Shown here: positions 9,601 to 18,268 of the stretch, piece after piece
Layout of the letters: each line of letters starts with the position of its first letter
How positions within the stretch are numbered: the first letter of the stretch is position 1
Source of the DNA: a virus
DNA: 64,000 nt
Reading direction: 5' to 3' (one strand)
IMG/VR virus record: IMGVR_UViG_3300032180_000001
Span: 120,981 to 184,980 of that record
The notes under the pieces: model-generated
Databases searched by the model: none
The model's input: only the letters and a program-made list of their open reading frames with translations
Told to the model about the DNA's origin: nothing
Program-made: the position numbers and the translations under genes

Positions 9601-10092
9601 GCTTGTCTGGTAGCGCGCCGCGTTGAGAATGATCGCCATATCGGCTGCATACGTAGCAACAGCGGTATTAGGCGTATTCACCGTGCCTGGCGATGTGATG
9701 ACATGGACGCTGCTCTCAGCATCAAAAACAGCAGTAGCCGGAGCGTTCGCAGCCGTAGAGCGCAAGGCGAGCATCATATAGGCATAGGCAGCGCTGGTAC
9801 CCCAGCTAAAGGTCGGAGCGGTATCTCCGGTAGCGTATGTTTTATACGCAAGCATGGACGTAAACGGGGCGTTCGTCGCAGCATTGCTGTCGCTGCTCGT
9901 GATCGTCCAGGTACCTGTGCCTGCACTCTGGGTGAAGGTCAGGCCGGAGGCAGTGACCAGGAAGATGACGAGAACGAGGTCGCCGTTGCTGGCTCCAGCT
10001 GTCGTCCAGCCCGTATACTGGGTTGCCTGCGAGGTGACACCGGCCGTTCCGCTGTTACTCGGCGCTAGGTACCCGCGTAGTGCTACGGCCAC
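6670..10092 (-). CDS. Giant repeat structural protein with two carbohydrate-binding-like domains, 1140 aa
   Basis: GTG start at 10092 with a strong GGAGGTGACC site. Order of parts: residues 1-235, a non-repetitive domain (NGDLVLVIFLV...); 263-415, a carbohydrate-binding-like beta domain (ITFDNFEGSTGLW, IETINVVPGQVLQ, IQLYIDDASVL); 416-480, TPGLATGTG repeats; 480-690, a lectin-like domain nearly identical to that in the 816-aa paralogue; 690-880, more repeats with YGGGSYGGGFYG; then two unique C-terminal segments. I infer a virion surface protein that binds glycans. It has no membrane segment and no enzyme motif. Confidence 0.6.
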   Translation of the reverse strand: MAVALRGYLAPSNSGTAGVTSQATQYTGWTTAGASNGDLVLVIFLVTASGLTFTQSAGTGTWTITSSDSNAATNAPFTSMLAYKTYATGDTAPTFSWGTSAAYAYMMLALRSTAANAPATAVFDAESSVHVITSPGTVNTPNTAVATYAADMAIILNAARYQTSGSSAISMTTPSSGFSVVALGGYAGAGGAFANSVSAYTETLSSTGTVTPGGQTFNEAVSSNSYLLLAKETFTVTAGLATGTGTARATSIGLTPPQATSFATGTGTTVITFDNFEGSTGLWNVFQTGVTGALSSGWSNDGTQSWLMTTTGVSSGIVTIETINVVPGQVLQVQAYLYSPQGYSLTRFTMDYFDYSGSNYLGGYYPASFNLPAATAGFYTSGAFTIPAGTYKVHASVGFNGTPDSTIQLYIDDASVLTPPGQGIELTPGLATGTGSVSASGIELTPGLATGTGTAQVPSTELTPGLTTGTGVSQSPSSNVQITAGLATGTGIACARFLALKNTAEGGSNTTAVTAGNSGGVSGDALTQGGVGTVTFDNSQVFAGSLAYKFVTAASLSYTGWNPCPYNPAILYMRAYIYLTNYSVGYIFRAGTGALGLLINSSGHLLAAGPGGNVTGTGTAASLNTWYRIEGMFVAGAGNAQAFVRMYDTSGTLLDSVNNAANNNVSTFGFALIGSSISNSTTTLWLDNLAASDQAWIGTGAPLVAGLAVGLTPGLATGTGAAQAPDADNQGGAGLVSGTGTAQVVGRGISSGTAGGTGTVLSPDADNQVAAGFAAGLTGPVYSGGVYGAGVYGFSLIGIGLTVGLVTGTGVSQAPDADNQAASTGLASALTEITYGGGSYGGGFYGLGITGMGLAPGLVSGIAAAQAPAPASRVIAGSVAGAGTALPPSVATMSPALEGYGFSSFPQVPAGSLIQSVIATIVQYGSNASIVAPSYELWDGTSARIGSPQMGTVSTVPGHADVVEFSGVAYSQLATLRLRVIAGTLLGNHGATVNVDAVSLSVVWLPGHSAIVFPETFNVLTAIQAPSASGIVNASVAPSTLAVASALPAATAGFEAAHIFASALSVSAVIPVPAVVADANATVHPATLAVVPAFPVITDVTSLSWATAEDLPVTAGEGAWTNAPGVIGVPDNSNAVWTVP
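7870..8643. repeat. Duplicated lectin-domain DNA, copy 2 (partner 2403-3176)
   Basis: Direct repeat of 2403-3176, same orientation, about 774 nt, with scattered mismatches. See the partner entry. Confidence 0.85.
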
Positions 10093-10145
10093 GGCTGGTC
10101 ACCTCCTCGGTGCGCTGCTACCGTCTATTATGCGGCTTGACGCTT

Positions 10146-11534
10146 CTAGTGATAATTGAGACCACGAACCGAAGCGTAGGTACTCACTCCATCCGGTGTC
10201 CACACATCGCAGACGTCCTCGTACCCGTTCGTCGATGACAGCGTGACCACTCCTGACCCGACGGTGGTAGCCGCCCCCGTTATCGTCAGTGTCCCTGCGG
10301 CTCCTGAAGCTGGCTGCTTGACGTGAAGAACAATCTTCTGGGCATACCCGGCGATGATATTCTTGAAAGAGATGGTATTCGCTCCGTTAGCAAGAGTAAT
10401 CTTGAACGTATTTCCTTCGGCGTTGTAGATACCGTCACCGACCGCTGCGTAAACAGTCTGGGATCCTGCCTCCAGTACTCCGCCCATAAGTATAGCAGAA
10501 AACCCCAGGCCTCTCGTATTCGCCAGGAAATCTCCGGAGGTATTGCAGTCCATTATCCCGTTGAAGCTAAACTGGTACGTAAACTCCAGGCCGCTTGTCT
10601 GCTTGTATGCGGCAGGCGAGCTGCTGTAGATCCTGATGACTCCTATGTTTCCGTAGAAGTTAAAGCTACCCCCGGCGTTAATCGGGACCGGCCCGACGTT
10701 TCCGGCTCCGGCATCCGCTTCCATGTTGATGTTGATGATGGACTCAAGGATTCCTGCTCCGGTATTCCCGAAGTCAATTCCCTTGCCCGTGTCCGAGGTC
10801 CCGCACTTGTTGTTCAGCGAGAAGTTAAATACGGGACAGGCAAAGAATCTCGATCCGCCCTGGAAGGCCAGTCCTGTCTGATTCGGGTTACAGAGGGTCT
10901 TAATGTTGACTGAAGCTCCACCGATAACATTCAGACCGGAAGTGTTCCTAGCTAGAACGCCTGTTGTGCAATTACTAGTGTTGAAATCAAAAACACCCCA
11001 GTTAGTCCACCCGACCAGGCTGTCTACCACGATTCCAAGCTGGCCTGCGGCCGAATAATTCTGTGCGCTCACCGATGACTTAGGGCTGTTGATATCTCCG
11101 CACACGAACCCTATCGCGTTAGCCCCGGCATTAGTCCCGTCAACGATAAAACCTGATACATAACCGCCGAGAGAAACAGTCGGGCTGGTAGAACCAATGT
11201 TGAACGCTGAGTCGTACTGATGAAGCCAGGTATTGTTTCCGGTATGGTTGATTGTCGCGCCGGGAGAGATAAAGTTCTGCTGAACACCAAGAACGTGACC
11301 ACCGCTGTCCTTATACGTTCCCGGAGGCAGGAAGATGGTGCCTGGCGACGTCCCAAGTGAAGTGAAAGCGGCAGCGATGGCAGTGCTGCTGTCATTGACT
11401 CCGGTAGAATCAGCACCCTGAACGGTAATCTGCCCAGCTGTCGACCCGTCAGCATTGTGACCAACCAGCAGCCAATTGTTGAGCTGCGTCCCCCAGATAT
11501 TAGTGCTGCCGCTAACCGTCGGCAGGGATGCCAT
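10146..11534 (-). CDS. Tail fibre with pectate-lyase-type beta-helix, 462 aa
   Basis: The N-terminal WGTQLNNWLLVGHNADGS segment is the virion-attachment type seen in many actinophage fibre proteins and is shared with the 789-aa fibre. It is followed by ADSTGVNDSSTAIAAAF and IFLPPGTYK, the classic start of a pectate-lyase_3 right-handed beta-helix. The rest is Asn/Gly/Ile-rich repeating strands with no obvious catalytic triad visible. Start ATG 11534 has GGAGGTGGC. It probably binds or cleaves host surface polysaccharide. The substrate is unknown. Confidence 0.7.
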   Translation of the reverse strand: MASLPTVSGSTNIWGTQLNNWLLVGHNADGSTAGQITVQGADSTGVNDSSTAIAAAFTSLGTSPGTIFLPPGTYKDSGGHVLGVQQNFISPGATINHTGNNTWLHQYDSAFNIGSTSPTVSLGGYVSGFIVDGTNAGANAIGFVCGDINSPKSSVSAQNYSAAGQLGIVVDSLVGWTNWGVFDFNTSNCTTGVLARNTSGLNVIGGASVNIKTLCNPNQTGLAFQGGSRFFACPVFNFSLNNKCGTSDTGKGIDFGNTGAGILESIININMEADAGAGNVGPVPINAGGSFNFYGNIGVIRIYSSSPAAYKQTSGLEFTYQFSFNGIMDCNTSGDFLANTRGLGFSAILMGGVLEAGSQTVYAAVGDGIYNAEGNTFKITLANGANTISFKNIIAGYAQKIVLHVKQPASGAAGTLTITGAATTVGSGVVTLSSTNGYEDVCDVWTPDGVSTYASVRGLNYH

Positions 11535-11688
11535 GCCACCTCCGCGAGCAACGAGAACCGGCTGGCTCCACGCTTACGGCCGCAGCATCTTGCTCTTCAG
11601 CGTACCAGTCCTGGCTGTCTCTCGACTGTCTCTGCCAGAAATCTGCCTCAAAACGCTGAGCACCATTGTCACAGCAGCCCCTCCTGGT

Positions 11689-11925
11689 CTACTCCGCCCC
11701 AGGCTCTGCTCTGCGAGATGCTTCTTCCAGGTACACAGCTGCTGCACGCAACCGGATCGGATCATGACCGGCATGACCAATGAAAAGGTTGCAGTTTCCG
11801 CAAAGAAGACCCCTGATTACACCGGTTCCATGATCATGGTCGACATGCGGACTTTTACCCTTACCCGTACTGCGGAGAACTCCCTGGAAGCCCCAGCACG
11901 TATTTAAGCGGTGTACTGCCCGCAT
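11689..11925 (-). CDS. Endonuclease VII-like HNH protein, probably N-terminally truncated, 78 aa
   Basis: The core HVDHDHGTGVIRGLLCGNCN, then LFIGHAGHDPIRLRAAAVYLE, is the signature of recombination endonuclease VII-type HNH nucleases: HxDHDH, then LCxxCN, then a helical tail. The expected first CxxC pair before HVDHDH is degenerate (TCWGFQGVL), and the N-terminal helix is absent, because the frame is closed just upstream. It is therefore either a shortened active gene or a decaying mobile element between two tail genes. There is no good ribosome site at the ATG. Confidence 0.55.
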   Translation of the reverse strand: MRAVHRLNTCWGFQGVLRSTGKGKSPHVDHDHGTGVIRGLLCGNCNLFIGHAGHDPIRLRAAAVYLEEASRRAEPGAE

Positions 11926-11986
11926 CTAGTTCGCCTGACCCGTATTGCTGCTGCGTCCATACTCTCAGCATTTTCTGTCCTGCCCT

Positions 11987-12937
11987 CTAAACGGCGATGT
12001 TAAAGACTGCGGTAACGAGTGCTCCACCAGGTGTCGCCCAAAGGATCGTATTCCCGGTGAAGTACTGAGTCCCGTTGAGGCGAGCATACCAGGTGCGATT
12101 CGGCGTTTGCACGCACCACACCAGATCAGCCGTCTCGGCAGTAGCGGTCAGGTCGGCTACCTTGTCCGTTCGCTCCGTTTCACTAATGCAGAGCTGCGCA
12201 TCCGACGGAAGAGTCTGGGTCGTGTACCACTCGATTCCGTCTGCGCCCGGGGTTGTAGCCGGCCAGCGATGACCTGGAGTAGTAACCGACGAGTGCGAGG
12301 GGCCGTCCATCCGGATGACATCGTAAGGACCGTCGTGGAAAACGTGCACCGATGTAACGGGCTGCCATTCCGCTTGCCCGGTAACCGTGTTCAGAGTCAG
12401 GCAGATATCGCCAGGGATTACCTCGTCGTAACGAAGCCAGCCGCGCTCCGTCATAATTTCAGTATCCGGGCTAACGCAGAACGTTCCGGCCGTGACCGTT
12501 TGCGATCCGCCGAAGTAGTTGAAGCAGAGGCCCTGTTGTGCCGTGCCCGCCCCAGTAATGGTATTATCGTATACCAAACATCCGTAAAAACCGGTCAGCG
12601 TTACCGTTCCGCCGCCTGGGGTGTTTGCCGCCGTAAAGCAGATAGAACTAGAACCGGTGTCGATGGCGAATGCCTTGCCGGTGAGCGCGATACCACCGGC
12701 CGCCCAGTTTGTGCTAGTGACCTCATTACCAGTGACCCACTGGGCGACAGCGTAGGCTGAGTTGGCAACCGAGACTGTCTTGTCCGGCGCCGTGGTGTTG
12801 TTGAATAGCGCGACTTTAATCGAGTCGGCGGACAGGCTGCCATAAGTAGGCGGGGCTGCGGTAGTCCAGCACCTGCCCAGAATTGGGTTAAGCGCGGCCT
12901 GCTGGAAAATAGCCGATCCTGCGGTGGCCCAGCTCAT
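11987..12937 (-). CDS. Minor tail protein interrupted by a mini-intein, 316 aa precursor
   Basis: Extein residues 1-153 and 297-316 are homologous to the intein-free protein at 5681-6148. Residues 154-296 are an intein that starts with Cys (CVSPDTEIMTERGW), has the block B TTPGHRW motif, and ends YFTGN before extein Thr297. Splicing would give a 173-aa protein ending TILWATPGG...FNIAV. Start ATG 12937 follows AAGGAATGA. Probably a small virion protein made in many copies. Function unknown. Confidence 0.75.
   Translation of the reverse strand: MSWATAGSAIFQQAALNPILGRCWTTAAPPTYGSLSADSIKVALFNNTTAPDKTVSVANSAYAVAQWVTGNEVTSTNWAAGGIALTGKAFAIDTGSSSICFTAANTPGGGTVTLTGFYGCLVYDNTITGAGTAQQGLCFNYFGGSQTVTAGTFCVSPDTEIMTERGWLRYDEVIPGDICLTLNTVTGQAEWQPVTSVHVFHDGPYDVIRMDGPSHSSVTTPGHRWPATTPGADGIEWYTTQTLPSDAQLCISETERTDKVADLTATAETADLVWCVQTPNRTWYARLNGTQYFTGNTILWATPGGALVTAVFNIAV
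12050..12478 (-). mobile_element. Mini-intein, 143 aa, no endonuclease domain
   Basis: Cys1 (12478-12476), block A CVSPDTEIMTERGW, block B SVTTPGHRW, block F DLVWCVQTP, block G YFTGN followed by Thr+1. The penultimate residue is Gly rather than His. No LAGLIDADG region is present between blocks B and F. The blocks closely match those of the portal intein, so this looks like the same lineage after loss of its homing nuclease. Confidence 0.8.
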
Positions 12938-12944
12938 AATCGCA

Positions 12945-13130
12945 TCATTCCTTCATTTTCTTCTCGTTGCTGTTTTCTGGCTTGACCGCACCTTGGGCGG
13001 CTGCCAAGCCTGCCTGAACGGTAAAGGCTGGAGGTTCCGGAGACGCCGTCATTGAAGCAGACGCGACTCCACCCAGGGCGAGTGCCTGCTCTCGTTCGGT
13101 TTTCAGCCGACGTCGCTGACGCTTTCCCAT
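12945..13130 (-). CDS. Hypothetical basic small protein, 61 aa
   Basis: MGKRQRRRLKTEREQ start with GGGGAGACTG upstream, highly basic N-terminus, Ala/Pro-rich middle, lysine-rich end. Lies between the tail protein and the gene at 13133. Function unknown. Confidence 0.5.
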   Translation of the reverse strand: MGKRQRRRLKTEREQALALGGVASASMTASPEPPAFTVQAGLAAAQGAVKPENSNEKKMKE

Positions 13131-13132
13131 GT

Positions 13133-13453
13133 TCAGTCTCCCCGCTTGCCGCTAGCCACTGACAGCCCCTGATCGCGCAAGATGCACGCAGCCGCGTCGA
13201 GGGAAACCCAGCCGTACTGATAGCCGGCAACCGCAACACTGCCGATGTGGACCTTCTCGCGCTCCTGACGTACATTAGCCAGCTCCGCGCGCAGCGCCCG
13301 GACGGTCTTCCGGCGGAAACCGAGGTGCTCGGCAATCAGCGGGATATAGTCAACTGATACCCAGCCGGGATTTTCGCGCTCGATCAGGCCCATTCGCTGC
13401 AGCTCGCGCACCGCTCGGATCGTCGTGTCCATGTCAACGTCGGCAGGATTCAT
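13133..13453 (-). CDS. Hypothetical protein with possible winged-helix region, 106 aa
   Basis: Residues 8-60 (TIRAVRELQRMGLIERENPGW, then EHLGFRRKTVRALRAEL) suggest helix-turn-helix elements but do not match a family I can name. The C-terminal half contains VSLDAAACILRDQGLSV. It could act as a small adaptor or DNA-binding protein. Its place between tail genes argues for neither. Confidence 0.5.
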   Translation of the reverse strand: MNPADVDMDTTIRAVRELQRMGLIERENPGWVSVDYIPLIAEHLGFRRKTVRALRAELANVRQEREKVHIGSVAVAGYQYGWVSLDAAACILRDQGLSVASGKRGD

Positions 13454-13459
13454 GAGCCG

Positions 13460-13789
13460 TCAGTCCCCGAGCCTGAGCTGCGCGAGCCCGGCGTTAGCGG
13501 CTAGATCGGTACCCTCGTCGCGAGTTGTCCTGATCGACATGTACGGCCGGCCATCGTCTCCGGTCGCCTGGATCTCACCGTTCAGGTAATCCTCGCGCTC
13601 GACAGCCTCCACCTTGCAGGCAGTCCCGGCGCGAACGAGAGGCGCGGTGAGGTAATGCAGCCGCGGGCAGGTATGGAACCGTGAAGAGCCGGGGGGTAGC
13701 GCGGGGACTCGCTCTGACAGCCCGCAGTTGGGACATGACCAGTCTTCAAACGGCGTTCGCAGCAGCGGTACGTTCCGCGGCACGTCCAT
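13460..13789 (-). CDS. Zinc-ribbon phage protein, 109 aa
   Basis: Start MDVPRNVPLL at 13789 with CGGGAGCTG upstream, preferred to an earlier ATG that lacks a ribosome site. Residues 11-50 carry PFEDWSCPNCGLSERVPALP...FHTCPRLHYL, a Cys4-like zinc site of a protein type common in actinophages. The rest is VEREDYLNGEIQ and a short beta region. Function unknown. Confidence 0.6.
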   Translation of the reverse strand: MDVPRNVPLLRTPFEDWSCPNCGLSERVPALPPGSSRFHTCPRLHYLTAPLVRAGTACKVEAVEREDYLNGEIQATGDDGRPYMSIRTTRDEGTDLAANAGLAQLRLGD

Positions 13790-13884
13790 GCGGCAGCTCC
13801 CGGGTTCGGAATCCGCCGGCTCCTGGGTGGCCGCAGCGCTACTGACCTTCAGCATAGCAGCCTGGACAACACTCGTTCCGCTGG

Positions 13885-16254
13885 CTACTGGAAATAGGTA
13901 ATCACGAGCGCGTACCCGGCGGCGCCCTGAGCGCCCGCACCTGAAGACGTGCCGCCTGAGCATGCTCCTCCGCCTCCGCCACCGCCGCCAGTGTTCGCCT
14001 GAGGAGATGCCCCCGCCTGTGCCGCTCCGGTGATCGCCGCCGCCCCGCCACCGCCACCAGGCCCAGTTCCGCCTTGAAAGGCCGGAGCCGTACCGCTAGT
14101 CGGAGATGCCCCGCCGACAATACCGCCAGCAGAAGTATTGGCACTTGATCCCAGGAATGTATAATAACCGACTCCGCCATTGGCAGCCGTCGGCCCGGAA
14201 GCGATCACCCCGCCACCTCCGCCGCCGCCGCTTGTCGCACCTTGGACTGCGGCATCACTGGTTCCGCCGGTTCCTGTCGTTCCGGTACCACCCGCTCCAC
14301 CGGTTGTCAGCCCGGATCCGCCTCCACCGCCGGCTGCCGTTCCCGACGCACCCGGCCCAGCCGCGCCTGCTGCTCCACCGTGCGCCCACAGATAAGAACC
14401 GAAAAACGTTCCTGATCCGGCAACGCCTGGGTTACCCGCGCCAGCCCCCGTAACGGCCGCTCCGCCCGCTCCCCCGGTGCCGAGGGTGACCGCGACCGTG
14501 CCGGATAGCTGTGACGCCTGAAACATGGCCGTCGAATAGCCGCCTCCTCCGCCGCCACTACCGCCGACTGCGGCTCCGCTTGCCTCGAATGCCCCGGATC
14601 CGCCGCCACCGCCGTCCGCGACGAGGGCGACATAAACAGTCTGCGCTCCAGCTGGCTTCGTCCATGTTGCCGTGGAGGTATAAAAATTGACTTGCGGAGT
14701 GACAATTGAAGATCCGGGGGTGTCTAGATTAGTCCACGAGCCACCCGAACCGGTACCGGTAAAAATAGATTCGAGGTCTCCGGAAGCGACAGCGGTATAA
14801 ACCCCGGTAGCAGGAGCGTAGTTAGCGTAGTTCCGGACCGAAATGCTCACCGGGCTGGCGCCGGCTGGAACGATGCAGGTAGCTTTCGGGCCATTCAGCG
14901 TCACCAGGTCCAGGTTGACTCTGCACGGCCGTGTGCTCGCCGATCCGCTGATCGATATAATCGGAGCCTGATAAGCACCTGAGGAATACATCAGAGCTGA
15001 TATACTATTAAAACTCCACTGACCGCCGATGACAGTAATAAGCGGATTACCAGCCTGCGGATAAACAGTTGTAAAGGCAATATCCTCAAATGATACCGGA
15101 GTCGGACTGAAACTATTGGTACCAAGGATAAATTGTGAACTGTTCTGCGACTGAATATTTTTAATTGTCGTCTGACCAGCACTATTATCAGTGAAATAAA
15201 AATCACACCAGTTCTGCGCTGGCTGGGCTCCGAGCAGAGCGAAACTAGAGCAATTTATCTTGTATCCGTAGTAGCACAGGTTAGCATCAACTCCGAGACC
15301 CCGGTGATCATAGTTGTTCCCGTTGCCGCCGCAGCCGAAGGCAAAAGCCACCAACCAGTTCCCGGTGCTGCTCCAGGATCCACCTGCCTGTCCTCCGGTT
15401 ACGATAACATTTTCTAGCGTCGTGCCGTCGACCTGTCGGGCACCGTTTCCTTCTAGCGAGAGCCCAGTAATGAATTTAAGAGTACGAATACGAATATCCC
15501 GGAAGCAGTTTCCCGAAGTCGACCGAGCTGCGACATTAGCCGATACAACAGCGACCGTTACGGTAACGGTTCCGGTGGCCGTGCAGTTCTGCGACAGCGT
15601 CCACCCGACACCGGAAGTGGAGGTGAGAACAGTCGTCCCGCCGGGGATGCCGGTACCCGTTACCGTCGCGCCGACGTCGTAGGCCTGAGCCAGAGTGTTA
15701 GTTACGACCGCCGACCCGGAAATAGTTCCGCAGCCCGCGTCGGTCCGGCTGGCCGTCACCCAGTCGAGCCGGATGCCGTCAATGACCTGCTCGGTTCCGT
15801 CACCCGTGACCTCGAAGCCCTCGAACACCCCGTCCGCAGATCCGTTAACGAACAGCACCGCCTGGGTGAACCCGGTTCCGGACGCGCGGATGTTGGTCAT
15901 CGCCGGGCCGTCGCCGATCAGCTTGAAGTTCTGCACCGACTGGATAATCAGGTCCGACGTTACTTTGTACGTACCGCGTGGGAGGTAGACCGGTGCGAGC
16001 GCTCCCCGGGTATGTGTGGCTGGAGCAGCATTGCCGGTGGCGGCGTTAATGGCCGCCTGAATCGCAGCGGTGTCATCGGTGGTGCCGTTGCCGGTCGCCC
16101 CGTACTGCGGGTCCTGCACGTTGATGACACCGCTGACACCGTTGACGCTGGCCAGGGATCCGTCAGCCTTGTGCGCGACCCGCAGCCAGGTATTGAGCTG
16201 CGTGCCCCATGAGTTCTGGCTAGCGCCCTGGCTGGGAAGGCTCGGCGTTGTCAT
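13885..16254 (-). CDS. Tail fibre: beta-helix plus glycine-rich tip, 789 aa
   Basis: N-terminal SWGTQLNTWLRVAHKADGS attachment segment, then YGATGNGTTDDTAAIQAAI and VYLPRGTYKV, the pectate-lyase_3 fold (about residues 50-500). Residues 540-789 are a polyglycine domain (ADGGGGGSGAFEASG, GGGGGGYSTAMF, then GGGGGGGGACSGG) ending AGYALVITYFQ. The layout resembles a fibre with a polyglycine receptor-binding tip. It shares the N-terminus with the 462-aa fibre and the tip with the 3412-4899 protein, so adhesin modules have been shuffled among these genes. Confidence 0.7.
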   Translation of the reverse strand: MTTPSLPSQGASQNSWGTQLNTWLRVAHKADGSLASVNGVSGVINVQDPQYGATGNGTTDDTAAIQAAINAATGNAAPATHTRGALAPVYLPRGTYKVTSDLIIQSVQNFKLIGDGPAMTNIRASGTGFTQAVLFVNGSADGVFEGFEVTGDGTEQVIDGIRLDWVTASRTDAGCGTISGSAVVTNTLAQAYDVGATVTGTGIPGGTTVLTSTSGVGWTLSQNCTATGTVTVTVAVVSANVAARSTSGNCFRDIRIRTLKFITGLSLEGNGARQVDGTTLENVIVTGGQAGGSWSSTGNWLVAFAFGCGGNGNNYDHRGLGVDANLCYYGYKINCSSFALLGAQPAQNWCDFYFTDNSAGQTTIKNIQSQNSSQFILGTNSFSPTPVSFEDIAFTTVYPQAGNPLITVIGGQWSFNSISALMYSSGAYQAPIISISGSASTRPCRVNLDLVTLNGPKATCIVPAGASPVSISVRNYANYAPATGVYTAVASGDLESIFTGTGSGGSWTNLDTPGSSIVTPQVNFYTSTATWTKPAGAQTVYVALVADGGGGGSGAFEASGAAVGGSGGGGGGYSTAMFQASQLSGTVAVTLGTGGAGGAAVTGAGAGNPGVAGSGTFFGSYLWAHGGAAGAAGPGASGTAAGGGGGSGLTTGGAGGTGTTGTGGTSDAAVQGATSGGGGGGGVIASGPTAANGGVGYYTFLGSSANTSAGGIVGGASPTSGTAPAFQGGTGPGGGGGAAAITGAAQAGASPQANTGGGGGGGGACSGGTSSGAGAQGAAGYALVITYFQ

Positions 16255-16326
16255 GCGGCTGCTCCCGGATCGCGAGTGTCCCCGCCGGCTCCGTCTCAGG
16301 CCGCAGCGCTACTGGCCTCTAGCGTA

Positions 16327-16614
16327 TCAGCCTTGGTTCCGCCCGTTTCGCTGGCTGAGCGCCGCCACATCGAAAACCGTGGCCGGAACCACCTTGCTGC
16401 CGCCTCCGGCCATAGAATCACGGAGACCCGTCAGGACATCCAGCCAGTTGCCTAGATCTTCAGCGCTGAGCAACGCGGTGAACGTAGTCGAGGCAGACCG
16501 CAGCGTGATCACGGCGAAAGTACCGGCAGGCGCATCGATGGTACCGGTCTCCAGGCGGACGGGCACCTGAGTGAGCAGCTGGTTCGCAGAATCGACGAAC
16601 GACGGAGTTGTCAC
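16327..16614 (-). CDS. Hypothetical protein, 95 aa
   Basis: A short beta/alpha protein (VRLETGTIDAPAGTFAVITLRS, then ALLSAEDLGNWLDVLTGLRDSM). GTG start overlaps the stop of the intein-containing methyltransferase gene (GTGA). Function unknown. Translational coupling suggests a shared role. Confidence 0.55.
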   Translation of the reverse strand: MTTPSFVDSANQLLTQVPVRLETGTIDAPAGTFAVITLRSASTTFTALLSAEDLGNWLDVLTGLRDSMAGGGSKVVPATVFDVAALSQRNGRNQG

Positions 16615-18101
16615 GGCTTCTGCCAGATGCCTCGAATGACGTCTACATCATCGAGCACGACCCACCAGCTGTCCGGCGGCCTGGCAAGCAAGTTAACGCC
16701 GATGAGCACCGCTCCCCGCTTCATGTCCTCCTGCACCTTCCGCTCAAGCTGCGCCTGAAGCTCCCGGTCATGGAACGTCAGGTTGAGGAAGATGATGTCC
16801 TGATCCCCGTACCCTTCGTAGCTAAGGGCATCACGACGGCGTACCCCGTCGAGGCCGAGCTTCCGCGCTTGATCGAGATACTCGGGTACTCGCTCGATGC
16901 CGGCTACCTCGAGACCAAAAATCTCCTGCGCGAGCAGCATCTTAGTACCGATCCCGCAGTTCCCGGTCATCACTACGTTCCCGCCGCGACGCATAACCCA
17001 GAAGCCTGTCGGCACGGTAAAGCAGTAGGCCTTCCCGTCTTCGCTCGGCACCTTCAGGATATCCGTTTTCGGACGGCCTGCCATACCAACCATAGTGTTA
17101 GTATTGGCAAACACAGTGTAGTCAGTAGCATCCCCACGTCGATCTTCACGAAGTACCGCTCGGTACCCGCTGGCGGTCATCGCATACTGAATGAAGTCCG
17201 CTGATTCTCGGATACGCGTGCTAAATCGCCCGGCCCGTGATTCAGTTACACTGCCATCCCAGTGCAGGCATTCCTCTGAGATTACGCGAAGCTGCTCGGT
17301 CGAAGCAGGCCAGAACCCTTCATATGACTTCGTAGACCACGGCGGGATGAAACTGAAACGCACTGTTCGCGTATTGTCGAGTGATTCATGATAAGAAATT
17401 CCTGCTGCCGCAAGCAGTTCACGTGCACGTTCGATTTTTCGTGGCTTGCGAAACTTCAGAACCGCATTTTCAGGTCGCCGCAGATACCCGTCTGCGTTCA
17501 CCATAACCTGAACCCTGATCTGTTCATCGGACAGCTCTACCTTGGTGCTGATCTGCGGGATAAACGTCGTCTGAAACTCGCCACTAACGCCTAGCGCTAG
17601 ACGACCGTGCTCTGCTGCGAACTTTTCCGCCGTCCACACCGTAGGAACGCGACGCCTCTCTGCACCGGTGATCTTCCAGAACAGTACTCGGTGCTCTGCG
17701 GACAGACGCTGATTGATACCGTATTTGGTATGCAGGTCATAAAACTCATCGCATGACTTGACGATATAGCGCTCCGGCTGTACTAGCGCGCCCTCTCCAG
17801 TGTCCGGATCGTACTGCATCACCGGGCCGCCATCGTAGTCGACGATCCTGCACCAACCTGTCGGCGACAGGTACTCGCTGTCCGCATCAACGCAACCGAC
17901 CTCGAAGAAAACATCACCAGAAGCTTCCGGCAGTGCCTCAGCGAGCAAGGAGATGAACTCAGGTACCGAGAACGGCATCCACGGCAGGCTGTCCGGCTTC
18001 TCACGTCCGGCCGGATTGGTCATCCACTCGCGGTCCAGCTTTGCGACCGTGCGAAGCGTGTCAGCGATGTTCTTTGCGATGTGCTTACTGTTCGCGCTCA
18101 C
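16611..18101 (-). CDS. Class I SAM-dependent methyltransferase interrupted by an intein, 496 aa precursor
   Basis: Extein residues 1-69 and 382-496 join to make the SAM-binding motif I: FFEVG from the first part and CGIGTKML from the second, followed by an acidic motif II region (VAGIERVPEYLDQARKLG) and a DQDIIFLNLTF motif IV-like strand. The spliced enzyme would be 184 aa, small for the family. Its target is unknown; its neighbours are glycosyltransferases and fibres. GTG start at 18101 with CGGAGGACA, overlapping the stop of the small gene upstream. Confidence 0.75.
   Translation of the reverse strand: MSANSKHIAKNIADTLRTVAKLDREWMTNPAGREKPDSLPWMPFSVPEFISLLAEALPEASGDVFFEVGCVDADSEYLSPTGWCRIVDYDGGPVMQYDPDTGEGALVQPERYIVKSCDEFYDLHTKYGINQRLSAEHRVLFWKITGAERRRVPTVWTAEKFAAEHGRLALGVSGEFQTTFIPQISTKVELSDEQIRVQVMVNADGYLRRPENAVLKFRKPRKIERARELLAAAGISYHESLDNTRTVRFSFIPPWSTKSYEGFWPASTEQLRVISEECLHWDGSVTESRAGRFSTRIRESADFIQYAMTASGYRAVLREDRRGDATDYTVFANTNTMVGMAGRPKTDILKVPSEDGKAYCFTVPTGFWVMRRGGNVVMTGNCGIGTKMLLAQEIFGLEVAGIERVPEYLDQARKLGLDGVRRRDALSYEGYGDQDIIFLNLTFHDRELQAQLERKVQEDMKRGAVLIGVNLLARPPDSWWVVLDDVDVIRGIWQKP
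16959..17894 (-). mobile_element. Intein with divergent LAGLIDADG homing domain, 312 aa
   Basis: Starts CVDADSEYLSPTGWCRI (Cys1), block B-like SAEHRVLFW, two LAGLIDADG-like helices (VMVNADGYLRR and ECLHWDGSV), and ends VVMTGN before extein Cys+1. The insertion point is inside the glycine loop of the methyltransferase SAM site, the most conserved spot of the host protein, as is typical for inteins. Sequence differs from the other two inteins in the window. Confidence 0.8.
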
Positions 18102-18268
18102 GCGCTGTCCTCCGGCTCGTAGTCGTTGTCGATCTTCAGCGGCAAGACCGCGTCCGGGAGTTCCGGCAGCTCCTCGCCTGGCCTAGCGTTGCTCCAGTCG
18201 GGCTTGTCACCACCGCGGTGCTCCTCGGGCGGCAGCTTCGGCTTCTTGACTTCCCTTGTCTCTTCCAC
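18098..18268 (-). CDS. Hypothetical acidic small protein, 56 aa
   Basis: GTG start at 18268 with GCGGAGGAAACC upstream. Sequence is charged and Pro-rich (VKKPKLPPEEHRGGDKPDW, then GEELPELPDAVLPLKIDND). The stop overlaps the GTG start of the methyltransferase gene. Function unknown. Confidence 0.55.
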   Translation of the reverse strand: MEETREVKKPKLPPEEHRGGDKPDWSNARPGEELPELPDAVLPLKIDNDYEPEDSA